DNA of 50,451 nt from Halobacteriales archaeon QS_8_69_26 (lineage in GTDB: Archaea > Halobacteriota > Halobacteria > Halobacteriales > SW-7-71-33): NCBI GenBank assembly GCA_003023195.1, contig PXRX01000005.1, positions 1 to 50,451 on the forward strand, written 5' to 3'. The notes under the pieces were generated by a model that was given only the letters and a program-made list of their open reading frames with translations, did not search any database and was not told the origin of the DNA. The position numbers and the translations under genes are program-made. This document shows positions 8,049 to 16,714 of the stretch, in pieces (position 1 is the stretch's first letter; each line of letters begins with the position of its first letter).

Positions 8049-9229
8049 TGGCCGGGTCCTCACCGCCGGGCCAGTACTGCCCGGACTGTGGAACCGAGTA
8101 CGACCCCGGCCCCGACGAGCCGTGGCGGTGTACCTGCGGGCACCCCCTCGAACTCGCGGAACGGCCGATCCCCGACGGGGACCCCCCGCCGTTCTCGCGC
8201 CTGGACACCCGCCGGGGGCTGTGGACGTTCTTCGAGTTCCTCCCGGTGGAACGGAAGGTGAGCCTCGGCGAGGGGTTCACGCCGCTCGTCGACGCCCCGG
8301 GCTGGGACGCGGAGTTCAAACTCGACTACGTCATGCCCACGGGGTCGTTCAAGGACCGGGGGGCGACGACCAGCCTCTCGCGGGCCGTCGAACTCGGCGT
8401 CGAGACCATCGTCGAGGACTCCTCGGGCAACGCCGGTGCGGCCATCGCCACCTACGCCGCCCGGGCGGGCATCGACGCCGAGATCTACGTGCCAAGTGAC
8501 GTCAGTTCCTCGAAGCTGATGGCGATCCAGCGGTCGGGCGCCCGCCCGGTCCGGGTCGACGGGGACCGGGCGGCGGCGACCCGGGCGTGCATGGAGGCCG
8601 CCGACCGGGACGACAGGTGGTACGCCTCCCACGCCTGGAACCCCGCGTTCCTGGCCGGCACCCAGACGTTCGCCTTCGAGGTGGCCGCCCAGCGGGGGTG
8701 GGAGGCCCCCGACGCCCTGGTGATCCCGACCGGTCACGGGACCCTCCTGCTGGGTGCCTACCGCGGGTTCTCCGCGCTCAGGGACGCCGGCATCGTCGAC
8801 TCGGTGCCGAAACTGCTCGCCGCCCAGGCCAACGGCTACGACCCGGTCGTCGAGGCCTTCGAGGAGGGCGGCACGCCGCCGGTGACCGACGAGGGGGACG
8901 AGGAGGGACTCGATATCTCCTTCCAGACCGGGTCGGACATGCACGCCCCCGAGGAGACGAACGACGTCGCCGACGGCATCCACATCCGGGACCCGGCGCG
9001 GATGAACGACATCGTCGAGGCGCTCTGGGCGACCGGTGGCGACGCCGTCGCCGTCGAGGAGGACCCCGTCGAACTCCACCTCGACGAACTCCACCGCGCG
9101 GGCTTCTACGTCGAACCGACCTGCGCGGTCGGCCCCGCCGCCCTGGAGACGTTCCGCAACGAGGGCGTCCTCGACCGCGACGAGGACGTGGTCGTTCCCC
9201 TGACTGGATCGGGGCTGAAGACGCTGTGA
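8048..9229 (+). CDS. thrC: Threonine synthase (PLP-dependent, fold type II)
   Basis: A 393-residue enzyme expected to convert O-phosphohomoserine to threonine. An N-terminal zinc-ribbon-like segment has Cys11, Cys14, Cys28 and Cys30, as in archaeal threonine synthases. The core enters at about residue 70 (VSLGEGFTPLV) and the PLP lysine is Lys102 in GSFKDRGA. The phosphate-binding SSGNAG motif follows near 133 and a glycine-rich loop (VIPTGHGTLL) later. A related PLP enzyme using a different acceptor cannot be excluded. Its start overlaps the preceding gene's stop by one base. Confidence 0.85.
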   Translation: MAGSSPPGQYCPDCGTEYDPGPDEPWRCTCGHPLELAERPIPDGDPPPFSRLDTRRGLWTFFEFLPVERKVSLGEGFTPLVDAPGWDAEFKLDYVMPTGSFKDRGATTSLSRAVELGVETIVEDSSGNAGAAIATYAARAGIDAEIYVPSDVSSSKLMAIQRSGARPVRVDGDRAAATRACMEAADRDDRWYASHAWNPAFLAGTQTFAFEVAAQRGWEAPDALVIPTGHGTLLLGAYRGFSALRDAGIVDSVPKLLAAQANGYDPVVEAFEEGGTPPVTDEGDEEGLDISFQTGSDMHAPEETNDVADGIHIRDPARMNDIVEALWATGGDAVAVEEDPVELHLDELHRAGFYVEPTCAVGPAALETFRNEGVLDRDEDVVVPLTGSGLKTL

Positions 9230-9326
9230 TGTCGGTCTCCGACCAGTCCTCCGTGCGGGGCCCACGGGCCACCGACGCTCCCGGGAGCGGACGCCGGGGG
9301 ATCGCCCTCCGGGGGAGGGGGTCGGA

Positions 9327-9854
9327 GTGACGACCCGTCCGCCGTCCTTTTGCCCGGACTGCGGGACGGAACTGGGTCGGACCACGGAGGAGGGCTACGA
9401 CCGGGCCTACTGTCCCGCGTGCTCGGCGGTCGTCTACCACAACCCGGTGCCGGGCGCCGGCGTCCTGGTCCGGGACGGTGCCGACCTGCTCCTGGTGCGC
9501 CGGGCGACGGCCCCCCACGTCGGCCAGTGGACGGTCCCCGGCGGACACGTCGAGACGGGGGAGTCCCCGGCCGAGGCCGCCGCCCGCGAACTCGGCGAGG
9601 AGGCCGGCCTGGCGGTCGATCCGGCCGCCCTCGACCCGGTGTCAACCCACGCCCTGGGGCCCCGCGACGGCAAGTACACCGTCTCGGTGCTGTTCGAGAC
9701 GACCCGGGCGGCGACCGACGGCGACCCGGCGGCGGGATCCGACGCCGGGGACGTGGGGTGGTTCGACGCCCGGACCGTCCGGGACGGCGGGGCCGACGTC
9801 GAGGTCAGGGGCTTCGTCCGGGAGGGCCTCCGGCGGGTCCTCGACGGCGACTGA
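9327..9854 (+). CDS. Nudix hydrolase with N-terminal zinc ribbon
   Basis: A 175-residue protein from GTG 9327. Cys9, Cys12, Cys29 and Cys32 form a zinc ribbon. Then comes a complete Nudix box, GX5EX7REUXEEXGU, at residues 73-95 (GGHVETGE...RELGEEAGL), with the catalytic Glu pair intact. Such proteins hydrolyse nucleoside diphosphates linked to another moiety, such as ADP-ribose, NADH or damaged nucleotides; the ribbon recalls NudC-like enzymes but the NudC-specific tail is not evident. It lies 97 bp after the threonine synthase gene on the same strand. Confidence 0.88.
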   Translation: MTTRPPSFCPDCGTELGRTTEEGYDRAYCPACSAVVYHNPVPGAGVLVRDGADLLLVRRATAPHVGQWTVPGGHVETGESPAEAAARELGEEAGLAVDPAALDPVSTHALGPRDGKYTVSVLFETTRAATDGDPAAGSDAGDVGWFDARTVRDGGADVEVRGFVREGLRRVLDGD

Positions 9855-9936
9855 ACGGTCGGCGGCGACTGACCCCCTCGACGGCGACTGACCCGTCGGC
9901 CGCGTGCTTTTCCGTCGCCGCGACCTACGTCGATCC

Positions 9937-10251
9937 ATGACGGCGATCGCACTCCTGAGCGTCGCACCGGTCCGCGAGGGGAGCATGGCCGAGGACGTCG
10001 CGGACGCCATCGAGGCCATCGGGGAGTTCGACGTGGCCTACGAGACCAACCCCATGGGAACAGTCATCGAGGCCGACGACGCTAGCACCCTCTTCGCTGC
10101 CGCGCGCGCCGCCCACGAGGCCGTCGAGGGCGACCGCGTCAGCACGTTCCTGAAGGTGGACGACAAGCGCACCGAGGACCGCGACGCACGGTCGAAGGTC
10201 GAGAGCGTCGAGGAGGCCCTCGGCCGCCCGGCCCGGAGTACCCGCCAGTGA
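9937..10251 (+). CDS. MTH1187/YkoF-type thiamine-binding protein
   Basis: A 104-residue ferredoxin-like-fold protein of the MTH1187 family (formerly DUF77), which binds thiamine or its pyrimidine and forms tetramers. Family features are VAPVREGSMAEDVADAIEAI near the start, YETNPMGTVIEAD in the middle and STFLKVDDKR-TED near the end. ATG 9937 fits the conserved beginning (TAIALLSVAPV); an upstream in-frame TTG adds a basic stretch with no counterpart. It probably buffers or traffics thiamine in the cytosol. No thiamine transporter or biosynthesis gene is adjacent. Confidence 0.85.
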   Translation: MTAIALLSVAPVREGSMAEDVADAIEAIGEFDVAYETNPMGTVIEADDASTLFAAARAAHEAVEGDRVSTFLKVDDKRTEDRDARSKVESVEEALGRPARSTRQ

Positions 10252-10388
10252 AACGGTAGCGGTCCCGGCGTCGAGGGTCGCCGGCGATCCGACGCTCGAG
10301 ACGGTCGACGGGCCGGGATCCCGGGTCGACGGACCGGATCGGGCTGGCGACCGACAGACCCTAATGTCGCTCGGGCGGTGATCCGGGC

Positions 10389-11321
10389 ATGGAGAGCCTC
10401 AACCGGATGGCCGTCGAGCGGGTCGACGAGGCCATCGACTTCGCCGAGGAGTTCGACGTCGGCGCCTTCCAGCTCGACAACGAGGCGACGGTGATCGACT
10501 TCGGCCTGGAGTTCGACGGGGGCATCGAGGCCGGCCTCCTGCTCGCGGAGGTCCAGACCGCCGGCCTGGCGTCGCTGGGCACGGCGATGGGCGAGCTAGC
10601 GGGGACGCCGATCCCACACGTCGAACTGCACACCGACCACCCGGGACTTGCGCTTCTGTGTTCCCAGAAGGCCGGCTGGGAACTCTCGGTGGGGGAGTTC
10701 GAGGGCCTCGGCTCGGGTCCCGCCCGGGCGCTGGTCGCCCGCGAGGAGGAGTTCGCGCTGATGGAGTACGTCGACGCGTTCGACCTGACCGTCCTGGCCG
10801 TCGAGTGCGACCGGCTACCGGGCGAGGCCGTCGCCGAGGAGGTCGCCGACCAGGCCGAGGTGTCCACCAGCGGCGTCTACCTGGCGGCGTTCCCCACTGC
10901 CAGCGTCGCCGGGTCGGTCAGCGTCGCCGCACGGGCGGCGGAACTCGCGCTCTTCCGCCTGATGGAACTGGGGTACGACCCCGCGGACGTGGTCACGGCG
11001 ACCGGATCCGCGCCGGTCGCGCCCGTCGCGGGCGACGAGCGGACCGCGATGGGCCGGACGAACGACGCCCTGGCCTACGGCGGCCAGGTCCACCTCATCG
11101 TCGAGGAGGACTTCGACCGGTTCGACGAGGCCGTCTCCAGCGCCGGCGAGGAGTACGGCCGGCCCTTCGAGGAGGTCTTCGACGACGCCGACTGGTCGTT
11201 CGACGACGTCCCGCGGAGCGTCTTCGCCCCCGCGCAGGTGACCGTCGACGTGCGGGGCGGGCCGCTGTACGCCCACGGTGACACGGACGAGGACCTCCTG
11301 GCCGAGAGCTTCGGGGTCTGA
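10389..11321 (+). CDS. mch: Methenyltetrahydromethanopterin (tetrahydrofolate-type) cyclohydrolase
   Basis: A 310-residue Mch that converts methenyl- to formyl-tetrahydropterin in C1 metabolism. Family signatures run throughout: the opening SLNRMAVERVDEAI, then AGLLLAEVQTAGLA, PHVELHTDHPG, LLCSQKAGWEL, GSGPARAL and the late SAPVAPVAGDE with GRTNDALAYGGQV. Length and composition fit. Haloarchaea carry this methanogen-type enzyme although they do not make methane, presumably for folate-like C1 units. The next gene begins 2 bp after its stop. Confidence 0.93.
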   Translation: MESLNRMAVERVDEAIDFAEEFDVGAFQLDNEATVIDFGLEFDGGIEAGLLLAEVQTAGLASLGTAMGELAGTPIPHVELHTDHPGLALLCSQKAGWELSVGEFEGLGSGPARALVAREEEFALMEYVDAFDLTVLAVECDRLPGEAVAEEVADQAEVSTSGVYLAAFPTASVAGSVSVAARAAELALFRLMELGYDPADVVTATGSAPVAPVAGDERTAMGRTNDALAYGGQVHLIVEEDFDRFDEAVSSAGEEYGRPFEEVFDDADWSFDDVPRSVFAPAQVTVDVRGGPLYAHGDTDEDLLAESFGV

Positions 11322-11323
11322 GG

Positions 11324-11821
11324 ATGCCCGGGGTCCGACGCAAGCCGGTCCCGCCGGTCCCCGACTCCCTCGACCGGGTGGCCGAGGTCAGGGGCGCGGT
11401 CCCGCTCGTTCCAGGGTCGGTCGAGGACTGCTGTTCCCGCCTGGTCGGCCGCGCCGGCGTCCCGTCCCGGGACGAGGCCCGCACCTGGCTGACCTTCCTC
11501 TCGGCCCTGGGGCTCGTGGCCGAGAGCGACCGGGGCTTCGCCCGGACCAGGGAGCCGGCGGATCCGGACTCCGAAACGCTCGCACGGGCGTTCCGGGAGG
11601 GCGTCTACGGCGCACGGGAGGTCCTCGAACTCCTGGTGGCCGCGGACGAACCGCTCGACGCCGACGCCGTCTTCGAGGAGTTCCGCGAGCACGTCCCGAA
11701 CTGGGAGCGCATGCGCGACGATGCGTGGGAGCGGACGTGGCGCGAGCGCGTGGCCCGCCTGCTCGGGTGGGCGGCCCTCCTCGGCCTCGTCCGCGAGGCG
11801 GAGGGGTCCTATCGAACCTGA
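11324..11821 (+). CDS. Haloarchaeal hypothetical protein, possible tandem winged-helix
   Basis: A 165-residue protein starting 2 bp after mch, so almost certainly in the same operon. Two helical blocks (about residues 30-75 and 95-160) each contain a pattern that could be a helix-turn-helix: RDEARTWLTFLSALGLVAES and WRERVARLLGWAALLGLVRE. The repeated L-x-x-L-G-L-V phrase suggests an internal duplication. No catalytic residues stand out. DNA-binding is an inference from shape only. Confidence 0.6.
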   Translation: MPGVRRKPVPPVPDSLDRVAEVRGAVPLVPGSVEDCCSRLVGRAGVPSRDEARTWLTFLSALGLVAESDRGFARTREPADPDSETLARAFREGVYGAREVLELLVAADEPLDADAVFEEFREHVPNWERMRDDAWERTWRERVARLLGWAALLGLVREAEGSYRT

Positions 11822-11828
11822 TCGGCCG

Positions 11829-13439
11829 CTAGCCAGCGGGCGTGACGTCGGTCACGGTGCCGACGCCCTTCGACCGGCCCTCCCGGAAGACGAACTTCTG
11901 GCCTTCCTCGACGAGGTAGGGTCGGAACTTGAACCGCACCCGCGATCGGCCGGCGTCGCCGGGCAATAGCTGGCCGTCCTCGGGGTAGAAGGCGGCGGCC
12001 TCGCTGACGGTTTCGAGGTGGACCACCGGTTCGTAGCCGTCGCCGATCCGGGTAGGGTGGTTGAGCACCATCACCTCGGCCTCGAACTCGCGGACGGGGG
12101 TCGGGTCGGCGTCCCGCGGGAGCAGGGCCATCCCGCGGGCCAGGTCCTCCTCGGCGACGCCCTTCAGGGCGATGCCGACGATCCGGCCGGCCTTGGCGCG
12201 GTCGACCCGGTGGTAGTGCATCTCGATGGACCGGACCTCGACCTCCCGGAAGGAGCCGTCGGCGGTCGGGCCCAGGAGGAGTTCGTCGCCGGCCTCCACC
12301 TCGCCGGACATCACGGTCCCGGAGGCGACGGCGCCGACGCCCTTGACGTCGTAGCTCCGGTCGACGTACATCCGGAACTCGCCGTCGGTGCCGGCGGTCT
12401 TGGGGAGGCGCTCGAACAGTTCGTCGAGGACGTCCAGTCCCTCCCCGGTGACCGCGCTGGTCCTGACCACGGGGACGACGGTCCGACCGATCTCCTCGAC
12501 GGCGGCGTCGACGCCGTGGCGCGCCACCGGCAGCGGCGTGCGGTCGACCTCCCGGAGCAGGCGCTCGACCTCGCGCTCGACCCCCTCGATCCGTTCCTCG
12601 CCGACGAGGTCGGTCTTCGTCACCGCGACCAGGGTCGGGAGTTCGGTCGCCAGCAACACCCCGAGGTGCTCGCGGGTGGTCCGGGTCGGGCCGTCGTCGG
12701 CCGCGACCGTCAGGAGGCCGTAGTCGAGTTTCTGGCCGACCAGGCCGCGGATCGTGGTGCGGAGCCAGGGCTCGTGGCCGACGGTGTCGACGAACGAGAC
12801 GAGGCGGTCGGCCTCCTCGACGACCCGCGCACGGTCGGACTTCCGGTCGGGGTTGTCCATCCGGACCGCCCCGTCGTCGTCGAAGCCGTAGACGCCGTAG
12901 GACAGGTCCGCCGAGAGGCCCCGCTCGACCTCGTGTGGCTGGACGTCGAGGTAGCCGCGGATGCCGCCCTCGCCGTCGTCGCTCTGGCCGGTCACCAGCG
13001 ACCCGACCAGCGTGGACTTGCCGTGGTCGACGTGCCCGGCGGTGCCGACGACGATGTGCTCGTCGTCCGTTGCCAGGACCGACCCTTCCCGGAGCGTGGC
13101 GACGCCGACGATGCCCTCGCCGTCGCCCTCGACTCCCCAGGTCTGGACGTCCTCGATGTGGGCGCCGGCCTCCTCGGCCAGCAGGGAGAGGACGTCCATC
13201 GACTCGGAGAACGACTCGGGGGGGACCCCTGCGAGGCCGCCGTCGTCGGTGACCCCGACGACGTAGGTGGCCTCGCCGTCCCCGGAGAGGATCCGGTGGC
13301 GGAGCTGTGCGGCCAGGCTCTCCCGACGCCCGTCCTCGAGGTGGACCTCCCGGGTGAGCCGTTCCTTGAACTCCACGCTTCCCCCCTGGGTCTCGCCGCG
13401 TTCGAGCGCCCGCTGCAGGGCGGCCCGGTCGGGGCTCAT
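11829..13439 (-). CDS. GTPBP1-like translational GTPase (EF-Tu/SelB-type)
   Basis: A 536-residue GTPase. After an N-terminal 100-residue domain (SPDRAALQRALERGETQGGSVEFKE start), the G domain shows GHVDHGKS (G1), DTVGH (G3) and TKTD (G4). The G2 region around VERGLSADLSYGVYGF matches the GTPBP1/2 group rather than classical EF-Tu. Two beta-barrel domains follow, ending in FKFRPYLVEEGQKFVFREGRSKG-type sequence. Eukaryotic GTPBP1 acts in translation quality control; the archaeal role is not established. ATG 13439 was chosen because similarity starts there. It ends 7 bp from the convergent upstream gene's stop. Confidence 0.85.
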   Translation of the reverse strand: MSPDRAALQRALERGETQGGSVEFKERLTREVHLEDGRRESLAAQLRHRILSGDGEATYVVGVTDDGGLAGVPPESFSESMDVLSLLAEEAGAHIEDVQTWGVEGDGEGIVGVATLREGSVLATDDEHIVVGTAGHVDHGKSTLVGSLVTGQSDDGEGGIRGYLDVQPHEVERGLSADLSYGVYGFDDDGAVRMDNPDRKSDRARVVEEADRLVSFVDTVGHEPWLRTTIRGLVGQKLDYGLLTVAADDGPTRTTREHLGVLLATELPTLVAVTKTDLVGEERIEGVEREVERLLREVDRTPLPVARHGVDAAVEEIGRTVVPVVRTSAVTGEGLDVLDELFERLPKTAGTDGEFRMYVDRSYDVKGVGAVASGTVMSGEVEAGDELLLGPTADGSFREVEVRSIEMHYHRVDRAKAGRIVGIALKGVAEEDLARGMALLPRDADPTPVREFEAEVMVLNHPTRIGDGYEPVVHLETVSEAAAFYPEDGQLLPGDAGRSRVRFKFRPYLVEEGQKFVFREGRSKGVGTVTDVTPAG

Positions 13440-13578
13440 ACCTGTCAGGGAGTGGCCCTGGGATAAAAGCCTTCCCCGGATTGCGGGCGCGTTCGCACCG
13501 CTCCGGAGGGTTTCCCGGGGATCGCCCGTTCCGGAGACCATCGAGGTACCGAACTCGGTCGGGCCTACCGGACCTCGC

Positions 13579-13710
13579 CGGACCTACCGGACCTCGCCGG
13601 ATCTTCCCGATCCTCTCGGACCTACCGGACCTCGCCGGATCTTCCCGATCCCCTCGGACCTACCGGACCTCGCCGGATCTTCCCGATCCCCTCGGACCTA
13701 CCGGACCTCG
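13579..13710. repeat. Tandem repeat, 38-bp unit, about 3.5 copies
   Basis: Units start at 13579, 13617, 13655 and 13693 (the last is 18 bp long); a degenerate partial copy lies just before. The full units differ by only a base or so. Read on the minus strand, each unit repeats the last codons and TAG stop of the BtpA-family gene, which ends inside the block, so the array looks like repeated duplication of that gene's 3' end. There are no spacers, so it is not a CRISPR array. Confidence 0.9.
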
Positions 13711-14531
13711 TCGGCGGCCGCCACCAGTGCGCGGACGCGGTCGGAGTCGACCGGGTGCTCGGTGACGCCACTCTCCTTCAGCGAGGTGCCGACGATGGCG
13801 CCGTCGGCCGCCGCCAGTATCTCCCGGACGTTGTCGGGCGTCACGCCACTCCCGACGAGGACCGGGGTCCCCTCCGCGCCCGCGTCGGCGACGGCCTCGC
13901 GGGTCCGCCTGACCGCGTCGACGGGGGTCGGTTCGCCGGTCGCCTCGCCAGTGACGACGACGCCGTCCACTCCCCCACGCTCTACCAGGTCCCGGGTCCG
14001 TTCCCGGAACGGGCGGTCGCCCAGCGGCGCGGCGTGTTTCACGTCGACGTCCGCGAACAGGGCCAGGTCGCCGGCGTCGATCCGGTCGGCCAGTCGGAGG
14101 GTCTCGTGGGCCTTCCCCTCGATCACTCCCTGGTCGGTGACGGCCGCGCCCGTGTGGACGTTCACGCGAATGAACTCGCCGCCGCCGGCCGCCGCGGCCG
14201 AGAGGGCCGCCTCGGCGTCGTTCCGGAGCACGTTCACCCCGACGGGGCACTCGACGGCCCGCTCGACCGCCCGGACCGCGGCGGTCACGTCCGCGACGAC
14301 GTGGGCCGGCACCGACTCCGGGTAAAAGGGCGCGTCGCCGTAGTTCTCGACCAGCACTGCGTCGACCCCCCCGTCTGCGAGCGCCCGGGCGTCCGCCCGC
14401 GCACACTCGCGGATCGACTCCCGGTCCCCCGCCGAACCGGGATACCCGGGGGATCCGGGAAGCGGCGGCAGGTGGACCATCCCGACCAGCGGTCGCTCCG
14501 CACCCAGCGTCGACCGGAGATCCGTGGTCAT
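13698..14531 (-). CDS. BtpA/SgcQ family protein
   Basis: A 277-residue TIM-barrel-like protein of the BtpA family. Recognisable phrases are PLVGMVHLPPLPGSPG at the start, ARALADGGVDAVLVENYGDAPF, GVNVLRND, GGEFIRVNVHTGA, DVKHAAPL and VLVGSGVTPDNV. BtpA affects photosystem I in cyanobacteria, but haloarchaea have none; members elsewhere resemble nucleotide or sugar-phosphate enzymes, so the function here is open. Its final codons and stop are the seed of the 38-bp tandem repeats. No neighbour is close on the same strand. Confidence 0.85.
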   Translation of the reverse strand: MTTDLRSTLGAERPLVGMVHLPPLPGSPGYPGSAGDRESIRECARADARALADGGVDAVLVENYGDAPFYPESVPAHVVADVTAAVRAVERAVECPVGVNVLRNDAEAALSAAAAGGGEFIRVNVHTGAAVTDQGVIEGKAHETLRLADRIDAGDLALFADVDVKHAAPLGDRPFRERTRDLVERGGVDGVVVTGEATGEPTPVDAVRRTREAVADAGAEGTPVLVGSGVTPDNVREILAAADGAIVGTSLKESGVTEHPVDSDRVRALVAAADEVR

Positions 14532-14675
14532 GCCGTGGACGACGGTCCGCGGGGTGAAAACGGGTCGGGTCCCGGTCGGGGAAGCGGTTCGGCGTTCGAG
14601 TTACGGCATCTCCGGGCTACCGGTCCGTGACGAGGGGGATCCGGACGATGACCCGGGATTCCGGCGTGGTTGGTT

Positions 14676-14693
14676 TACAGTACGGTGACTGGC
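14676..14693. repeat. Degenerate copy of an 18-bp palindrome
   Basis: TACAGTACGGTGACTGGC matches the perfect palindrome at 15409-15426 at 14 of 18 positions. Together the two mark the ends of the AT-richer gap. Confidence 0.4.
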
Positions 14694-14914
14694 CTCACAA
14701 AAAGCTCAAACGGCGAGCGGTCTCAGCGGTCGTATTGAACACAGGGCGCGAATCTTGCACCGGACTAGCAACAAATCGCAGAGCAACGATTCGGTCAGTA
14801 CGGATTGCGTAGTCAACAGACTAAGCGGAGGGCGCTTCGGTTGGCCGCTCGAGGGCCGCCGGTTCTGCCCGGTGATCCACGGCTATTTGTTACTGGAGAG
14901 ACCGAACGGCCGGT

Positions 14915-15118
14915 ATGGGAACGGATGGGCTCGTCGAACTGGATCAGGACTGCTGGGCTGCGCTCGCAAAGTACAATCTGCTGTTAGCGACGATGTTCGG
15001 TGTGCTCGCTGTAGGTAGTCGAGTAATGCTGGCTGACAACACGCTGTTGCTCGTCGAAAACGGGGTGTTTGCGGTGCTCTTCGGTGCCGTCCGAACGTAC
15101 GCCTGGCTTTCGGCCTGA
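14915..15118 (+). CDS. Small two-TM membrane protein candidate
   Basis: A 67-residue frame with two hydrophobic segments (about 22-42 and 44-62: LLATMFGVLAVGSRVML, then LLLVENGVFAVLFGAV). An AT-rich box (CTATTTGTTA, about 14882-14891) lies roughly 28 nt upstream of ATG 14915, the spacing of a leaderless haloarchaeal promoter. It is less acidic than typical neighbours and lies in a low-GC gap, so it may be of foreign origin. No family recognised. Confidence 0.45.
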   Translation: MGTDGLVELDQDCWAALAKYNLLLATMFGVLAVGSRVMLADNTLLLVENGVFAVLFGAVRTYAWLSA

Positions 15119-15408
15119 CGTGTGACGACAGCACACCTGTAAGCCTTCCTCCGAAAGCAATGGCCCAGGAGAGCTGCTACACCACTCGACAGCCGGCAAA
15201 GAGGGGACAGGAGATACGTCCACTTGCTCCGGGGGCCGTTCAGCCGGGGGTGGTCTGCAAGACCCGCCTGCCAAACTACCCACCAGATTCGGCTACTACC
15301 GGTTGAATAGAACAGACGCATCCCGCTGAACTCATACTCCGTATTCAGTACTCTATCAGTCTCCGAGGATTTCAACGAGGTCACTGAAACGTACAAGTTC
15401 GGTGGGCT

Positions 15409-15426
15409 TACAGTAAGGTTACTGTA
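15409..15426. promoter_or_regulatory. Perfect 18-bp palindrome, possible operator
   Basis: TACAGTAA-GG-TTACTGTA has two perfect 8-bp arms around a GG centre. It lies 160 bp before the membrane-protein gene at 15585. Its form suits a dimeric regulator. Confidence 0.5.
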
Positions 15427-15584
15427 TAGGTATCCAATCCGAACGGGGCCCGGAACGGTCGGCCTCGGCCGTTCCCGAGCCAGTTCCGGACGATCCGTGG
15501 GCGGGGCGGCTATCGGCTTCGCGTCTTCCTTTCGGAGACTCGGAGACCGAAACACTATCGTGAGTACCGCGTGCCCGTTCTGAC

Positions 15585-16634
15585 ATGGCCGGAGAATCGA
15601 GTCGAGGCGGCCTGACCTCGCGGCTGCCGGACCTGGAGGGGGCGACGCTGGACGGTGTGATCACGGTGCTGTCGGTGCTGATGGTGGCCGGCCTCGTGGC
15701 CGACCTGCGGGCCCACGCCACCGGGCTCAGTTTCGAGGAGGAAGGATTTCTCACCACCGCACACGTGTTCTTTTACGCGATGTTCCTGGGGATCGTTGCC
15801 ACCCTGCTGGTGGCGGTCCACCGGGAGCGCCGGCGCGGGGCGTCGCTGCCGGAGGCGGTCCCGGCGGGCTACGGGTGGGCGGTCGTCGGGGTGGCCGTCT
15901 TCGGAACCGGAGGAGCCGCCGACTACGTCTGGCACAGCGCGTTCGGCTTCGAGCAGGGGATAGAGGCGCTGGTCAGCCCCAGCCACACCATGCTCGCGGT
16001 CGGCGGGGCGCTCTTTCTCGCCGCGCCGCTCCGGGCGGCCTGGATCCGCGAGGGTCGCCCCGCCGGCGCGGCGGTGATCCCCCTCGTGGTCTCGGCGACC
16101 CTCGTGCTCACGCTGGTCGGGATGTTCGGCGGGTTCCTGAACCCGCTCGTCCGGCCCTACCCCTCGGTGGAGGGCTATCAGACGATGCGCCACGGGATGG
16201 TTACGCTGATCGTGTTCCCGCTCCTGTACGTCGGAATGGGGCTCGCACTCGTCCGGCGGTTCCGCCCGCCGCCGGGGTGTCTGACGGTCGTCTTCACCGT
16301 GCCGGCCGTGGCGATAAGCATCGCCGAGTTCAACTTCCCGCTGGCGTACCCCGCGCTCCTGACGGGGATCGTCGCCGACGTCCTCGCCGCGACGTGGCCG
16401 CCGACGCCCGACGATCCGACGGCGATGCGGGTGTTCTCCGCGGCCGTCCCGATGACCCTGGCCGGCACCTACCTGGTCATGGTCGACCTCAGCTACGGGC
16501 TGGCCCACGAGCAACTCGCGAGCGGGTTCGTGACGTGGTCGGCCCACGTCCTCGCCGGGACCGTCGTCCTCGCCGGCGTCGCCGGCCTCATGCTCTCGTA
16601 CTTCGCCGTCCCCGGGATGGTCGACCGGGAGTGA
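15585..16634 (+). CDS. Polytopic membrane protein, unknown function
   Basis: A 349-residue protein with eight or nine predicted transmembrane segments spread over the whole length (first at about 22-42 and 60-80; last at about 325-345). Histidines recur within or beside membrane segments: TAHVFFYAMF, DYVWHSAFGFEQG, SPSHTMLAVGG and TMRHGMVT. Such placement could mean metal or heme binding. I do not recognise the family. A hydrophilic N-terminus of about 18 residues follows ATG 15585. Confidence 0.7.
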   Translation: MAGESSRGGLTSRLPDLEGATLDGVITVLSVLMVAGLVADLRAHATGLSFEEEGFLTTAHVFFYAMFLGIVATLLVAVHRERRRGASLPEAVPAGYGWAVVGVAVFGTGGAADYVWHSAFGFEQGIEALVSPSHTMLAVGGALFLAAPLRAAWIREGRPAGAAVIPLVVSATLVLTLVGMFGGFLNPLVRPYPSVEGYQTMRHGMVTLIVFPLLYVGMGLALVRRFRPPPGCLTVVFTVPAVAISIAEFNFPLAYPALLTGIVADVLAATWPPTPDDPTAMRVFSAAVPMTLAGTYLVMVDLSYGLAHEQLASGFVTWSAHVLAGTVVLAGVAGLMLSYFAVPGMVDRE

Positions 16635-16683
16635 TCGATCCCGGTGGTCCGACCGCGAGCGCCGTTTCGTGGTACCGCCAGGG

Positions 16684-16694
16684 ATATTTATAAG
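16684..16694 (+). promoter_or_regulatory. TATA box for the esterase gene, leaderless
   Basis: ATATTTATAAG is centred about 25 nt before GTG 16715. The fit is close to the archaeal consensus and indicates that transcription starts at or next to the start codon. Confidence 0.65.
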
Positions 16695-16714
16695 GGGGGG
16701 TCCAATCGGAGACC

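Larger units (their letters stand above)
14532..15584. other. 1-kb low-GC gap with one small candidate gene and two related palindromes
   Basis: GC content falls well below the surroundings from about 14640 to 15440. Only the 67-aa frame at 14915-15118 looks like a gene. From 15119 to 15408 I find no plausible coding sequence in any frame, and the minus-strand frame crossing it (15555-14944) has no recognisable content. A palindrome at 15409-15426 and a degenerate copy at 14676-14693 bracket the stretch. This could be the scar of an inserted and decayed element. Confidence 0.5.

Noticed and set aside
12018..13466. Long plus-strand open frame opposite the GTPBP1-like gene
   Set aside because: Antisense shadow with no motif; the minus strand shows G1, G3 and G4 motifs.
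13579..13710. CRISPR array or IS terminal repeats
   Set aside because: Contiguous 38-bp tandem copies without spacers or transposase, derived from a gene's 3' end.
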